A DNA stretch of 64,000 nucleotides from Symsagittifera roscoffensis (Eukaryota; Xenacoelomorpha; Acoela; Convolutidae), in the NCBI RefSeq assembly GCF_963678635.1, contig NC_087071.1, positions 29,258,120-29,322,119 of the forward strand. The letters are read 5' to 3'. Below the pieces are notes generated by a model. It did not search any database. It was not told the DNA's origin and worked only from the letters and a program-made list of their open reading frames with translations. Positions 40,171 through 49,186 of the stretch are shown piece after piece. Position 1 is the first letter of the stretch; each line of letters starts with the position of its first letter. The position numbers were made by a program, and so were the translations under genes.

Positions 40171-42604
40171 AATGGCCGTGGAGAAAGTGATACCTGCAAG
40201 GGATATTCCTCGTGGGCAGTCCCCGATGGAGCTCTTGACGCCTCGAGAAATGAGTCAAACAACGGAGACACGGCTTCCAGCAGAGACAAATCGAGTAACA
40301 ATACCGGATCCTAGTGACACCTTGGGTGATCCCGTCGTAGAACAGACAGTGAGGAGGCTGATAGAGACAGCTGGACGACTGGTCGCTAACAAGAATGCGC
40401 CAGGTTCCGGGGTGACTGCACCCTATGGAACGATTGACAATACGGGCAGAGTACAACTCTCCCAGACCGTGATCAGACAAGGGATAAGTAACGTGACACC
40501 ACTCATGGGGAGCTCGAGAATCCCAGAGAGGAAAGTACGACAGATGCCAGCGAAGAAAGTGTCTCATATAATAGACGTGCAGAAGAATAATCAATTGAAG
40601 TATAATTTCACGGGAGTTCCGGAGACAGATCCGAGGGCCTGCTTCAATCGAGCTACCTGGAGCCCGGCTGTGAACCTGCAGCAACCACCACTCGGGACAT
40701 CTCACCTGATATTGGGAGACAGTTTAGTCAGAGTGTTGTCGAATTTGAGGACCTCGTGGGTCACCACGGTGATGGCCTTTGGAGGCGCGACGGTAGCCCA
40801 ATTATATCGGATGGTGGAACTGATGAATCCAGGGAAGATTCCCAATGTGATGATCTTAGTTGGGACTAATGACATCTCCAGAGGATCAGACGAGCAGGAA
40901 GCACTGTGGGAGTCAATGATGGTGTGTTTGTTTACTACTCTCTGGCAGAAGTTCAGTTGCGCGGTACTGACCGTTTGCACTGTGCCAATGAACGCGAGAA
41001 GCCTGACAGCATCAGGAAGAAGGCACAATGAGGGAGTCATAAGATGGAACAACATCTTGAGGAACCTAGCAAATCGAAATGCCGGAAGAATGATCCTCAT
41101 GGATATTGAACATGAGTTGAGAGCCATGGATCAGGCCAGACTGACCACGGATGGCATCCACTTCGACAGTATCGAAGGACAAGCTTGGTTGAATCGAGTC
41201 TTCCAAGAACGGTTGGATGAGCTGGAAGCAGAACTCTTTGACACAGGAGTGCTGAAGGAAGAGGGAACGGTGAGTGATGCGGTGATTACCACCTTTGTGC
41301 CTCCTAGCCTGGAAACACGCCTGGGTACGGTCCCAGCCGTCACGAATTACCGGCGACAAAGCTCCAGCGAACCAGGTCGAAGAACAGACGTACAGGATTG
41401 GTTGGGAGAAGCACCGATGAGGAGGACAATTCATCCCAGGAGAAGGATAGGACCTGTCAACCAACCAATCGAAGAAGTAGCAGGCACATCTAGATCGGAC
41501 ACTAGATCGGAGAAGACGAGTACCAGTCGAGAGGAAAGACCGAGCAGAGGCTCATTGTTGTGGTCGAGATCCATACCATCTCCTTGGCATATATACAAAG
41601 ACGAATTAATGAAGCTGGACCTACAGAGAGTAAGCTTCATCGAAGATGCAAGGAGGATGCTGAATGGAGCGACGCTATCCGTCAGCAGATTGTACTCGAT
41701 AACCGGCGTTGACTGGTTGATAGCCGCTAGCATAAATTTCAGCTCCACGACGGCCCTGAGATTTGCTGATTTGGAGGGACTGCCCTCTAACAACACGATG
41801 GGACCAGTGAATGCGAGACCGTTGCAAGATGTGAGATTGAACCATGATGAGGGGAATCGTGAAGAGAGACCAGGGAGATTCCTGACGGCGAGAGCACCGA
41901 TTGGACAACACAAGAAGATATTCAGGCAGCTGACGACACCACCTGGTCATGTGAAGGAGAGAGTGTACCCAAAACTAGTGAACCAAGATGGTGATGCCCA
42001 GAGATATGGCGGATTGACAGCGATAAAGAAAGATGAGACCATCTTCGCCGCCTATGACAAAGCAGAGATGAGGAAGGCCAAAATCATGGTAGTAGCGAAT
42101 TCAGAGTTCGTGTACACCTCCAAGTCTTTGTTTCGGCCGGACGTCATAATGTTGGCCGCGGTCGACCTAGACCTATTGCAATCAGTGTCTTTGGCTATAG
42201 GGGTACAAAGGCAGACAGACATGAACCCAATTACGATTGTGTTTGCTGGCATCAATGACCATCTACACAGTAGAGGTTTTCTGAGCAGGCTCAGAGATCC
42301 TGCAACAGCAGAAAACGCAGTATGGCCAGCAATAAAAGACATCCTGGAGTCGATGGGTGAAGTGGTGGATGCAACGAAGGAGGGGTCATTCAATAAAGTG
42401 GCGTTGAGAGTAGTATTCGCGTTGTCTCCGGGATATGCACATCTCCCGGATGGACTGAAGTTTGTGTACGCAATGGTAGCCTTACTTTCGGAAGGAAAAT
42501 ATGATGTGATCATATCGGCCCCGAATCGCATGATAGAAATGGAGAACCTGAGGCCACTTAAGGCTGAACTGCCTGCAGTATGGTCAGAATCTCAAACGCG
42601 ATGA
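40094..42604 (+). CDS. SGNH/GDSL-type hydrolase domain protein of the LTR element
   Basis: Residues about 200-375 show the SGNH landmarks in order: LILGDSLVRVL (Ser at about 210), AFGGATVAQLYRMV (Gly block), MILVGTNDISRG (Asn at about 259) and TTDGIHFDSIEGQAWL (Asp 353, His 356). This fold covers esterases and lipases; CR1-like LINEs also encode one, but I know of none as a downstream ORF of a Ty3/gypsy element. The rest is unknown, except a second FAGINDHLHSRGF motif near residue 718 that resembles a GxND block. No signal peptide or clear membrane span is seen. The track start is GTG; the real start is probably further upstream in a broken frame. The end overlaps the next ORF by 25 nt in another phase. 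Confidence 0.75.
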   Translation: MDKKQGQEFERLWQEYKEQSEQVALTMAVEKVIPARDIPRGQSPMELLTPREMSQTTETRLPAETNRVTIPDPSDTLGDPVVEQTVRRLIETAGRLVANKNAPGSGVTAPYGTIDNTGRVQLSQTVIRQGISNVTPLMGSSRIPERKVRQMPAKKVSHIIDVQKNNQLKYNFTGVPETDPRACFNRATWSPAVNLQQPPLGTSHLILGDSLVRVLSNLRTSWVTTVMAFGGATVAQLYRMVELMNPGKIPNVMILVGTNDISRGSDEQEALWESMMVCLFTTLWQKFSCAVLTVCTVPMNARSLTASGRRHNEGVIRWNNILRNLANRNAGRMILMDIEHELRAMDQARLTTDGIHFDSIEGQAWLNRVFQERLDELEAELFDTGVLKEEGTVSDAVITTFVPPSLETRLGTVPAVTNYRRQSSSEPGRRTDVQDWLGEAPMRRTIHPRRRIGPVNQPIEEVAGTSRSDTRSEKTSTSREERPSRGSLLWSRSIPSPWHIYKDELMKLDLQRVSFIEDARRMLNGATLSVSRLYSITGVDWLIAASINFSSTTALRFADLEGLPSNNTMGPVNARPLQDVRLNHDEGNREERPGRFLTARAPIGQHKKIFRQLTTPPGHVKERVYPKLVNQDGDAQRYGGLTAIKKDETIFAAYDKAEMRKAKIMVVANSEFVYTSKSLFRPDVIMLAAVDLDLLQSVSLAIGVQRQTDMNPITIVFAGINDHLHSRGFLSRLRDPATAENAVWPAIKDILESMGEVVDATKEGSFNKVALRVVFALSPGYAHLPDGLKFVYAMVALLSEGKYDVIISAPNRMIEMENLRPLKAELPAVWSESQTR

Positions 42605-44268
42605 GAGGATTCAAGGACCACACGCTACACATGTTAGTGTTGGACGAAGTGCTGGGGTTGGAACTGTCCAACTTCAGTCGGCAACTCAAACTGAAACCGG
42701 GAATAGACGACGACCATCGAGTGATCACGGCAATGTCCAACGACTTATGGTTCCGAGCAATGGAGGTGGCAAGTGAAGACACAAGAAGAAAAAACTCACT
42801 AGAGACGAGAGCCCATCTGGAGGCGATGGTTCTGAGAACCAAGCCGGAAGCCAACCAGTGGCTACACCTGAATCCTGGAGTAGCGGCATTGGGTGCAGAT
42901 GCTTTTCAGCAAGGCCCCGTAATGATCACGAAGATACATGCCTACTTGTTGAAGGAGGTGAACCTGGCGCAAAATGCCGGAGAAAATACCGCTGAGTTTG
43001 TGAACAGAATGTGTCAGATTACTCTGGAAACCTTCTGGACCCAGGAAGTGAAGGGACAGGAGGGATTTGAAAGGACAGACAGCATGCTAGAAGGGTTGGG
43101 AGCCGGATGGACCGCGTCCTTCTTGGCAAAAGTTTACCCGAAAGTCTCGCACTATTTGATAAAGGAATTCCTCCAAGCAGTAGTGAGAGTATCGATAGTG
43201 GAATTAATAGCCTTGTTTGTGACATTCGGAGCGGAGAGTTTCGTGAAAGGACCGGCGATACTGCTAACGGATGGAATACATAACCTGCGACTAGACGGAC
43301 TTCTGACATTGATCGCAATAACCCACGGAAACTTGGGAGGACTAATGAAACTGGCACGTTGTCCAGAGCAGATGAAAGAGAGAGTGAGGAATCTGGATAT
43401 GAAGAAGTCCACGGACTCGTGGAACAAAATAAGAGACCTGAGACACACTCTTATCCAATATCTCTTGCAGCAAAATCGCTTTGGAACCGGAGAAGACGAG
43501 ACAATTGAAAGAGAGGAAGATGTTAGACGACATGTTGGAGGCATGCCGCTATTAACCGATTTGAGCTTAGCTATGAGAACCGATCCCTTGGCGCTGATCA
43601 GAGGAGTCACGACAGTGATCTATGGACCAGCAGTCACGTTTGCATTCCCTGACGTTAAAGTGGAAGCATATAGGAGGTCGGTGCTGCACCTGAACCTCAT
43701 ATCGGCAGTGGACGGTAGTACACTGAACTGGTGTGAGCAGCACACATTGCGGGAGCTCATGAGTGAAGATCTGTTATTTGCAAAAATATCGGAGCCAGAG
43801 ATGACAGTCATCAATTTTGACGATCACTTCCGTGACCGCATGGGAGAAGTAGAAAGAGGACACATCGAGGTGTTTCCAAAGCTTTGGAATCTGAGACCCT
43901 ATAACAAAACGAATGGTGAAATAACCAGAGTGCCTCGTCTCACTGCAGCATACCACAAGGTGAGAGAAGAAACGAAGGACTGGGGCGATTACAAGAAGCT
44001 ACCGGAGGCAATCCCTGAATTCCCTCTAATAAGAAGGATGTTGCTCGGAGCAGTCTCCGTGGTACAAACTCCTAGGTTGAGAGCATTCGAAACCAATGAA
44101 ATGAGAGTAGGGAATTTCGTGGGAACGATGGATCCATACTTCGTAGGGAGAAATGCCGCCGTGTTACAGTACACACGATTTGCATACACGGATCAAGCGA
44201 CGAGAAGGCGAATAAGCAACGCCGCTACTCCCAAGCCTGGAAGATTTGATGAGGATGGAGAGGACTAG
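42580..44268 (+). CDS. Unknown 562-aa ORF of the LTR element
   Basis: Starts at ATG 42580 inside the end of the preceding ORF (25-nt overlap, other frame). It reads as an ordinary globular protein: helical, moderately hydrophobic, with LVLDEVLGLELSNFSRQLKL near the start and a hydrophobic segment (IVELIALFVTFGAESFVKGP) near residue 210. No family recognised, no catalytic motif, no signal peptide. The overlap may mean that this is really the C-terminal half of the SGNH protein with a frameshift between, or that it is translated by reinitiation. It ends 11 nt before the next ATG. Confidence 0.6.
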   Translation: MVRISNAMRGFKDHTLHMLVLDEVLGLELSNFSRQLKLKPGIDDDHRVITAMSNDLWFRAMEVASEDTRRKNSLETRAHLEAMVLRTKPEANQWLHLNPGVAALGADAFQQGPVMITKIHAYLLKEVNLAQNAGENTAEFVNRMCQITLETFWTQEVKGQEGFERTDSMLEGLGAGWTASFLAKVYPKVSHYLIKEFLQAVVRVSIVELIALFVTFGAESFVKGPAILLTDGIHNLRLDGLLTLIAITHGNLGGLMKLARCPEQMKERVRNLDMKKSTDSWNKIRDLRHTLIQYLLQQNRFGTGEDETIEREEDVRRHVGGMPLLTDLSLAMRTDPLALIRGVTTVIYGPAVTFAFPDVKVEAYRRSVLHLNLISAVDGSTLNWCEQHTLRELMSEDLLFAKISEPEMTVINFDDHFRDRMGEVERGHIEVFPKLWNLRPYNKTNGEITRVPRLTAAYHKVREETKDWGDYKKLPEAIPEFPLIRRMLLGAVSVVQTPRLRAFETNEMRVGNFVGTMDPYFVGRNAAVLQYTRFAYTDQATRRRISNAATPKPGRFDEDGED

Positions 44269-44279
44269 GCTTAGCTCCG

Positions 44280-47200
44280 ATGAGGATGAGAGGCAGGACA
44301 GAATTGCCTGAAGCCTCATTGATCCTGACCAGTGTGAAAAAGGAGATGAAAGTGGGAGGAATATTGCAGACGAGAACCCTCCTAGCACCCTTCGGCTGCG
44401 AAGAAATCAAAGTATTCCATGGAGAAGAGGAAGATAAATCGGCCGGTACATTGCTCATACCGAGATTCCAGGAAGAAGCCGATATTGACGAACAAGGACC
44501 AGTGAGCCCGAACAAGGATAAGTCAGAAGGAGATGACGGACAGGGTGGAAGCCGTCAGACTGAAGAACCCATGCAACAAGATCAAGATGGTGGGGAAGAC
44601 GACAGGGCATCGACAGGAGGAACATCCAGCCTGGATTTCAATATCTTCAGTGATCTTGAGAATAATGCAGACACGTTGGAAACGACTGAGCCAGCGGATG
44701 AAGGCATCTCGACACTTGAACCTCCGTCAGCCTTTGAGGAAATGAAACGGAATTTGCCGGAGAGCAGCTCTCCTGGCAATTCAAGAAATAACGACCAGAG
44801 AATCCTCATGGAATCACCTCGGAGGAGAAGAATAGAGGCCTCAGCCAGAGTACCTTTCTTGGGAACGCTGCCCGAAGAAGAATGGGAAGTACATCACCGA
44901 GACCATGAGAGTAGGACGGGATGTAAGCTGGACAGAGTGGCGTTTATGGAAGAAGTCTGGACCGTGATTCAGAGCTATGGGACCCAGTCCATCCTCAAAA
45001 CAGGTCTCAATCAACCCTTGATGAGAGAAGTACTTGACAAGCTTGATGAGTGTGAAGGGAGACTGAGTGAGTTATTGATCGACTCAGCCACTGATGAGAG
45101 TGAAGCGAATTCTCCTATCAAGATGACACCGCAGGACGATGAAGGAGAGGTGGTGTACCTGTCAAGAACCAGGAGAGGGACGATGCGATCAAAAATGGTG
45201 ATTGATAAAATCAATGCGATGAAAATGAAGTTAGGCAGCAGAGTGATGCCGCAGAGAGTTGGGAAGACGAACGTGGATTCAGAAATATCGATGAAAGCTG
45301 GTAACTCAGCGAAAAGAAAACGAGTCATGGATTTGGGGCAAGGTGATTATCAATTGTCTGGCACAGATAGAGTATTAACTGATATAGCGATGGTGCCACC
45401 CATTCTCATGGCGGGGATAAAGTCAACCGGTTATAAATCCAAAAGGAGTGACCGCACTCTGACTGGAGCAGCTTTAGAAATGGAAATACTCAGCCAATGT
45501 GGAGAGAGCAAGATGAGGGACTTCAAGCCATCTCCCATGAATCATGGAAAGGGAAGTGTTGCAGGACAACTAACACCAGTGGAATACAACCGACTAACCG
45601 TGTCGGAGACAGTGTCGATAGATGAACCCACCGGTGGATACATGGAGATGTTGGAATACCGAAACTCGGCTAGAGGGTATGTAATGGCCCTGGAAGACGA
45701 AAAAGCCATGGAGGGTTATCTGGAAATGATGTTGCAAGGCACCACCCTCAAGCAGAAGGCGTATGGAACTTTGGCATCGTCTGACATACAGGCGGAAACA
45801 ATCGAGCAGTTAGTGAGCCTTCCATGGAAAGCAGTAGTATTGAGGTATTTCGAAGAGGAAATGAGGACTACGCCAAGAATACATGCTCTCGTGGCAGTAC
45901 CTTACGTAAGGACAGAGTTACAACTCAGGTTCGCCTGGTGCATGATGGGACTGACTCGCGAAGAATATGATTCAGAAGAAAGAAAGAGATCAAAAGAAGA
46001 AAAGGTTTTCCTTATGACGAATCTGAGGGATCTGATAGTCCAGGAGGGAGCAGCAGTAGCGTGTGCGAAGCGGAGAGATGCTCTCTGTTTCATTCGATTC
46101 CTGATAGAGCAGATTTCAGTACCTGCATTAAACACTTGTGTTAAAATGTTGAGGGAAGGCGATGAGCGAACGAAAGCCTTGTTCTTGCTAGCACTGCTGG
46201 ATATGCAGCAAAGTAAACCGATGAGGGTAAACATGAAAGAACCTGAGGAATTGGAACCCATGAAAAAGATAGACGAGATCAGGAGATTCTCAAACAAGGA
46301 GCTGAGACTCACTAAAGAATCCATGGGAGCATTACCGAAATCCAGTGAATACTGTGGACCGATCAAGAAGAAGTCATATAGCTACGTATCCGGGATCATA
46401 GGGATAGCGTACAATCCTTTCCTGAGTGAAGACATACGCGATTGCTTCTTTGATTATGAGCAGGCTGTGTTACTAAGATTCTGGACGTCCAGAATTGTAA
46501 CGGTTAAGAGCGTTAACAATACACAGGCCAAATTAGGACTGGTCTTGGAAGAAGAGATGACTGCACCTTCAGTACCAAAATCCGACAAGAGAGTGGAGTT
46601 TGGGTTGGGATTCTCATATGAATTACTGAGAACGAGCTTGATGGCAGTGTGGGAATTGATGAGGCCATCATGGTGTCCTAGTCCCAACGCTGACTCAATA
46701 TTACGGGCGACACAAGACGTACAGAGGGAACTGAATGCAGACTGTAACCTGCGTGACCTCAACATCATTTATAATGTGATGATAACAGCCTCTAAGAGCA
46801 ACGGAGAAGATAAAGTGGAGTTGCCTGGCTGGGGACCAGAAGACTGGGTCAAACCTGGTAGCTGTCTGGCGGAAGTCTGTGGACTGGAGGGTCACATTTG
46901 TGGATGTCTAGACTGTGTGAAAACACTGGAGAAACAACACAAGCAATTGACAGTATTGTTTGGAAACGTAGTGATGAAAGCAAGAACTGAAACGGAACTG
47001 ATAGCAGATTGCCATGGAGGAACCGATGTGAATCTAGTGACTGCACTAGGATTCTACAGCATGTTTGGTTCTTTAGAGTCACTATTGAATCTAGAAAAGA
47101 AACATGAGATGGTCACAGCCATCAGCGTAGAAGTATTCCCAGGAGTTCTGCAGACTGAGCAGAAGTACATAGGGAAATGGAGGGAAGCAATCGAGACAGA

Positions 47201-48245
47201 AATGAACATCAGACACAGTGAGACTTATTGTAGACCATCAGGAGCACGATATTTGGTGGGTTCAACGTTGGCTCCAATGTGCAAGAGCAGATACCCTGTA
47301 CATTTCGTGGCTGTGGACGTGAAGAGTACAAGAACGATCGTGGATCAAGCCTTCTCAGTGCCGAAGTATGTGAGATTGGCGAGAATGTCTGAAAAGTCTT
47401 ACGAGTTACTATGTAAGATGTTCTCAGCAGTTCCAGAGAGAACCAAAGAAGAATTGGAGTCAATACTAGGAAAGAAGTTCATGGGATATGTGAGCGGGAA
47501 CTTCAGTGACTTTGAGAAACAGAAACAAAGAGGATCAACTGTCACAGATTACAATGCAGTAGATGAGAATGATGAAATCCACCGAGTGATGATGGAAGTG
47601 GAACCATTGCTGGAAGCTTCGAGAAAACGTAATTGGAGGAGCATCATGTTGACGCATGACGAGTTTCCTTGCCACTGCTTGCTGCAGACCTGGTGGTATC
47701 CCAAGCGTAGTAATCTGATGTTGATCTGGGACTCTGGAGAGCTGCTCTCCATGGGTTTACCAGATTCATCACAGCCCGTAACAATAGTGATAGTGGGAGT
47801 TATGATGGCGATACGATGGCTGGAAGCTCATGTGAGAGAAAATAGTAGACAGGAGGCGCCGACGAGAGAACAATTGCGGAAATTAGATTGTCTAAAAGAT
47901 TTAGATCTTTTTGAGACAATGTGCAAAGTTCTAAACATTCCGATGGAAGTGAAGAAGATATGGGCGAGAAAACGATTGATGCCATGGTTCAGAGCTAACA
48001 TGACTGCATGGTTGTACGAGTATGCGAAAAAGCATATGTCGAAGCATGGCAGAGTGTACAGTGAATATCAGCTGGACATTGGAGCAGGGGCTTTCAAGCG
48101 AGCTTTCGTGACCACCGCTGTGAAAAGAATTTCCAGGACGAGTGAGCGTAGTGGAAATGAGAAGGCAGAGATGCTGAAAGAAGATTCTCCACAACAGTTT
48201 CTGCAGAAACAGAGAATCCAACGTGGATCCCCTACCTTGCTGTAA
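44280..48245 (+). CDS. Unknown 1321-aa ORF of the LTR element
   Basis: The longest frame in the window. Residues about 30-190 are acidic and disordered (EEDKSAG, DGGEDDRAST); about 300-370 are basic. The remaining 900 residues look globular and helical. A Cys-rich cluster AEVCGLEGHICGCLDC lies at about 870-890 and could bind a metal; a hydrophobic stretch (PVTIVIVGVMMAIRWL) near 1160 might be a membrane span, but there is no signal peptide and no furin-like site, so I do not call it an envelope. No family recognised. It overlaps nothing. An alternative frame after 48200 continues as an acidic tail. Confidence 0.6.
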   Translation: MRMRGRTELPEASLILTSVKKEMKVGGILQTRTLLAPFGCEEIKVFHGEEEDKSAGTLLIPRFQEEADIDEQGPVSPNKDKSEGDDGQGGSRQTEEPMQQDQDGGEDDRASTGGTSSLDFNIFSDLENNADTLETTEPADEGISTLEPPSAFEEMKRNLPESSSPGNSRNNDQRILMESPRRRRIEASARVPFLGTLPEEEWEVHHRDHESRTGCKLDRVAFMEEVWTVIQSYGTQSILKTGLNQPLMREVLDKLDECEGRLSELLIDSATDESEANSPIKMTPQDDEGEVVYLSRTRRGTMRSKMVIDKINAMKMKLGSRVMPQRVGKTNVDSEISMKAGNSAKRKRVMDLGQGDYQLSGTDRVLTDIAMVPPILMAGIKSTGYKSKRSDRTLTGAALEMEILSQCGESKMRDFKPSPMNHGKGSVAGQLTPVEYNRLTVSETVSIDEPTGGYMEMLEYRNSARGYVMALEDEKAMEGYLEMMLQGTTLKQKAYGTLASSDIQAETIEQLVSLPWKAVVLRYFEEEMRTTPRIHALVAVPYVRTELQLRFAWCMMGLTREEYDSEERKRSKEEKVFLMTNLRDLIVQEGAAVACAKRRDALCFIRFLIEQISVPALNTCVKMLREGDERTKALFLLALLDMQQSKPMRVNMKEPEELEPMKKIDEIRRFSNKELRLTKESMGALPKSSEYCGPIKKKSYSYVSGIIGIAYNPFLSEDIRDCFFDYEQAVLLRFWTSRIVTVKSVNNTQAKLGLVLEEEMTAPSVPKSDKRVEFGLGFSYELLRTSLMAVWELMRPSWCPSPNADSILRATQDVQRELNADCNLRDLNIIYNVMITASKSNGEDKVELPGWGPEDWVKPGSCLAEVCGLEGHICGCLDCVKTLEKQHKQLTVLFGNVVMKARTETELIADCHGGTDVNLVTALGFYSMFGSLESLLNLEKKHEMVTAISVEVFPGVLQTEQKYIGKWREAIETEMNIRHSETYCRPSGARYLVGSTLAPMCKSRYPVHFVAVDVKSTRTIVDQAFSVPKYVRLARMSEKSYELLCKMFSAVPERTKEELESILGKKFMGYVSGNFSDFEKQKQRGSTVTDYNAVDENDEIHRVMMEVEPLLEASRKRNWRSIMLTHDEFPCHCLLQTWWYPKRSNLMLIWDSGELLSMGLPDSSQPVTIVIVGVMMAIRWLEAHVRENSRQEAPTREQLRKLDCLKDLDLFETMCKVLNIPMEVKKIWARKRLMPWFRANMTAWLYEYAKKHMSKHGRVYSEYQLDIGAGAFKRAFVTTAVKRISRTSERSGNEKAEMLKEDSPQQFLQKQRIQRGSPTLL

Positions 48246-48376
48246 ACAGAGGGTAGAAGAGCAGAAGTGTTGGAGGACGGCTTCCAACAGCGTCAGGATA
48301 GCCAACGATGTGCTACAAGACACGGAAACCGAAAGTGCGGAGTCAGTATCACAGGAGGAAGAAATGGAACATTGAT
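48196..48376 (+). other. Possible frame-shifted C-terminal extension of the 1321-aa ORF
   Basis: In frame 2 the sequence reads through the TAA at 48243 and gives a protein-like tail (CWRTASNSVRIANDVLQDTE, then ESVSQEEEMEH, stop TGA at 48374). In contrast frame 3 after the stop is a Lys/Arg-rich purine stretch. So the true C-terminus may lie here. Weak evidence. Confidence 0.3.
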
Positions 48377-49173
48377 GAATGGTCGAGAAAACAAGAGGCA
48401 ACAAGAAAGAAAATTAGAAGAATTTAGAAGTTTTAGAACTTCTAAACGACGAAAAAAGAAGACAAAAAAAAGGAGTGATGAAGAAAACTTAAAACTCAGA
48501 ATTGTTTTATGTGTGTGAAAAACTCAAGTGAGAAACCAAGCAACCAAGTGAAAACTGAAACATTTAGTTGAGTTTTGAAATTGTTGCATTTATAAATTTG
48601 CATTTTGATTTTAGCAGAAGTGGCTTTAGAGACACTTATTATTTAATTAGAAAGGCTTAAGAGGAGAGTATATTTAAATATTCCAGCCTGCATGATTGTT
48701 TTTAATCACTTAGGAAGACTGATCACTTTGTGGTGACATGAGAGACTTGAGTGATCTCTTGAAGAGGGAGGTTGTTACATTGTTCTTTCTAACCAAAAAG
48801 TTTCTTAGTTTTAATATTACAGGACAATAACAAGCAAGATTTCCGAAGGGAAGGGCATAGTAGGATAATTTTAGCTTGTTGGTTGGCAGGACTGTCCTGC
48901 AAGCCAACACCTTTTAAATCTAAGAGAAAAAGTTTTAATCGGGACATTGACACTGGAAGTCAGAAAATATGTTTTATCTTAGGTCATATCCTCAATGTGC
49001 AGATTAATGTGAGAATTTGAAGGCTATAGTGATGTAGTATGATACCATTTATATTCTGCAGTGAGTCGATGTGACGTGGATAAAAGTAATTTCGTGCATT
49101 TTGTAAATTCTGTTCGATGACACGGTAACGATTTTACGAACATTGCGCGATTCAATGAGGACATTGACCGGAC
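48377..49173 (+). other. 3' non-coding region of the LTR element
   Basis: Begins with a purine-rich stretch (48377-48520) that contains a perfect hairpin (48423-48446). The rest is AT-rich. The stretch 48826-48895 recurs in inverted orientation at about 50900-50985, outside the element. Confidence 0.5.
48423..48446 (+). promoter_or_regulatory. Perfect 10-bp inverted repeat in the 3' region
   Basis: TTTAGAAGTT and AACTTCTAAA around TTAG. Could fold as an RNA hairpin in the 3' untranslated RNA. Not a rho-independent terminator context (eukaryote). Confidence 0.5.
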
Positions 49174-49186
49174 TGTCCGGGGAGTA
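49174..49186 (+). promoter_or_regulatory. 3' polypurine-tract-like motif (TGTCCGGGGAGTA)
   Basis: Abuts the 3' LTR (TGTGGC...). Short and purine-rich only in its GGGGAG part. Four other copies of TGTCCGGGGAG occur inside the element, which supports a specific role in plus-strand priming. Confidence 0.5.

Noticed and set aside
44280-48245. Envelope glycoprotein
   Set aside because: No signal peptide, no furin-like site and no convincing transmembrane anchor near the C-terminus.
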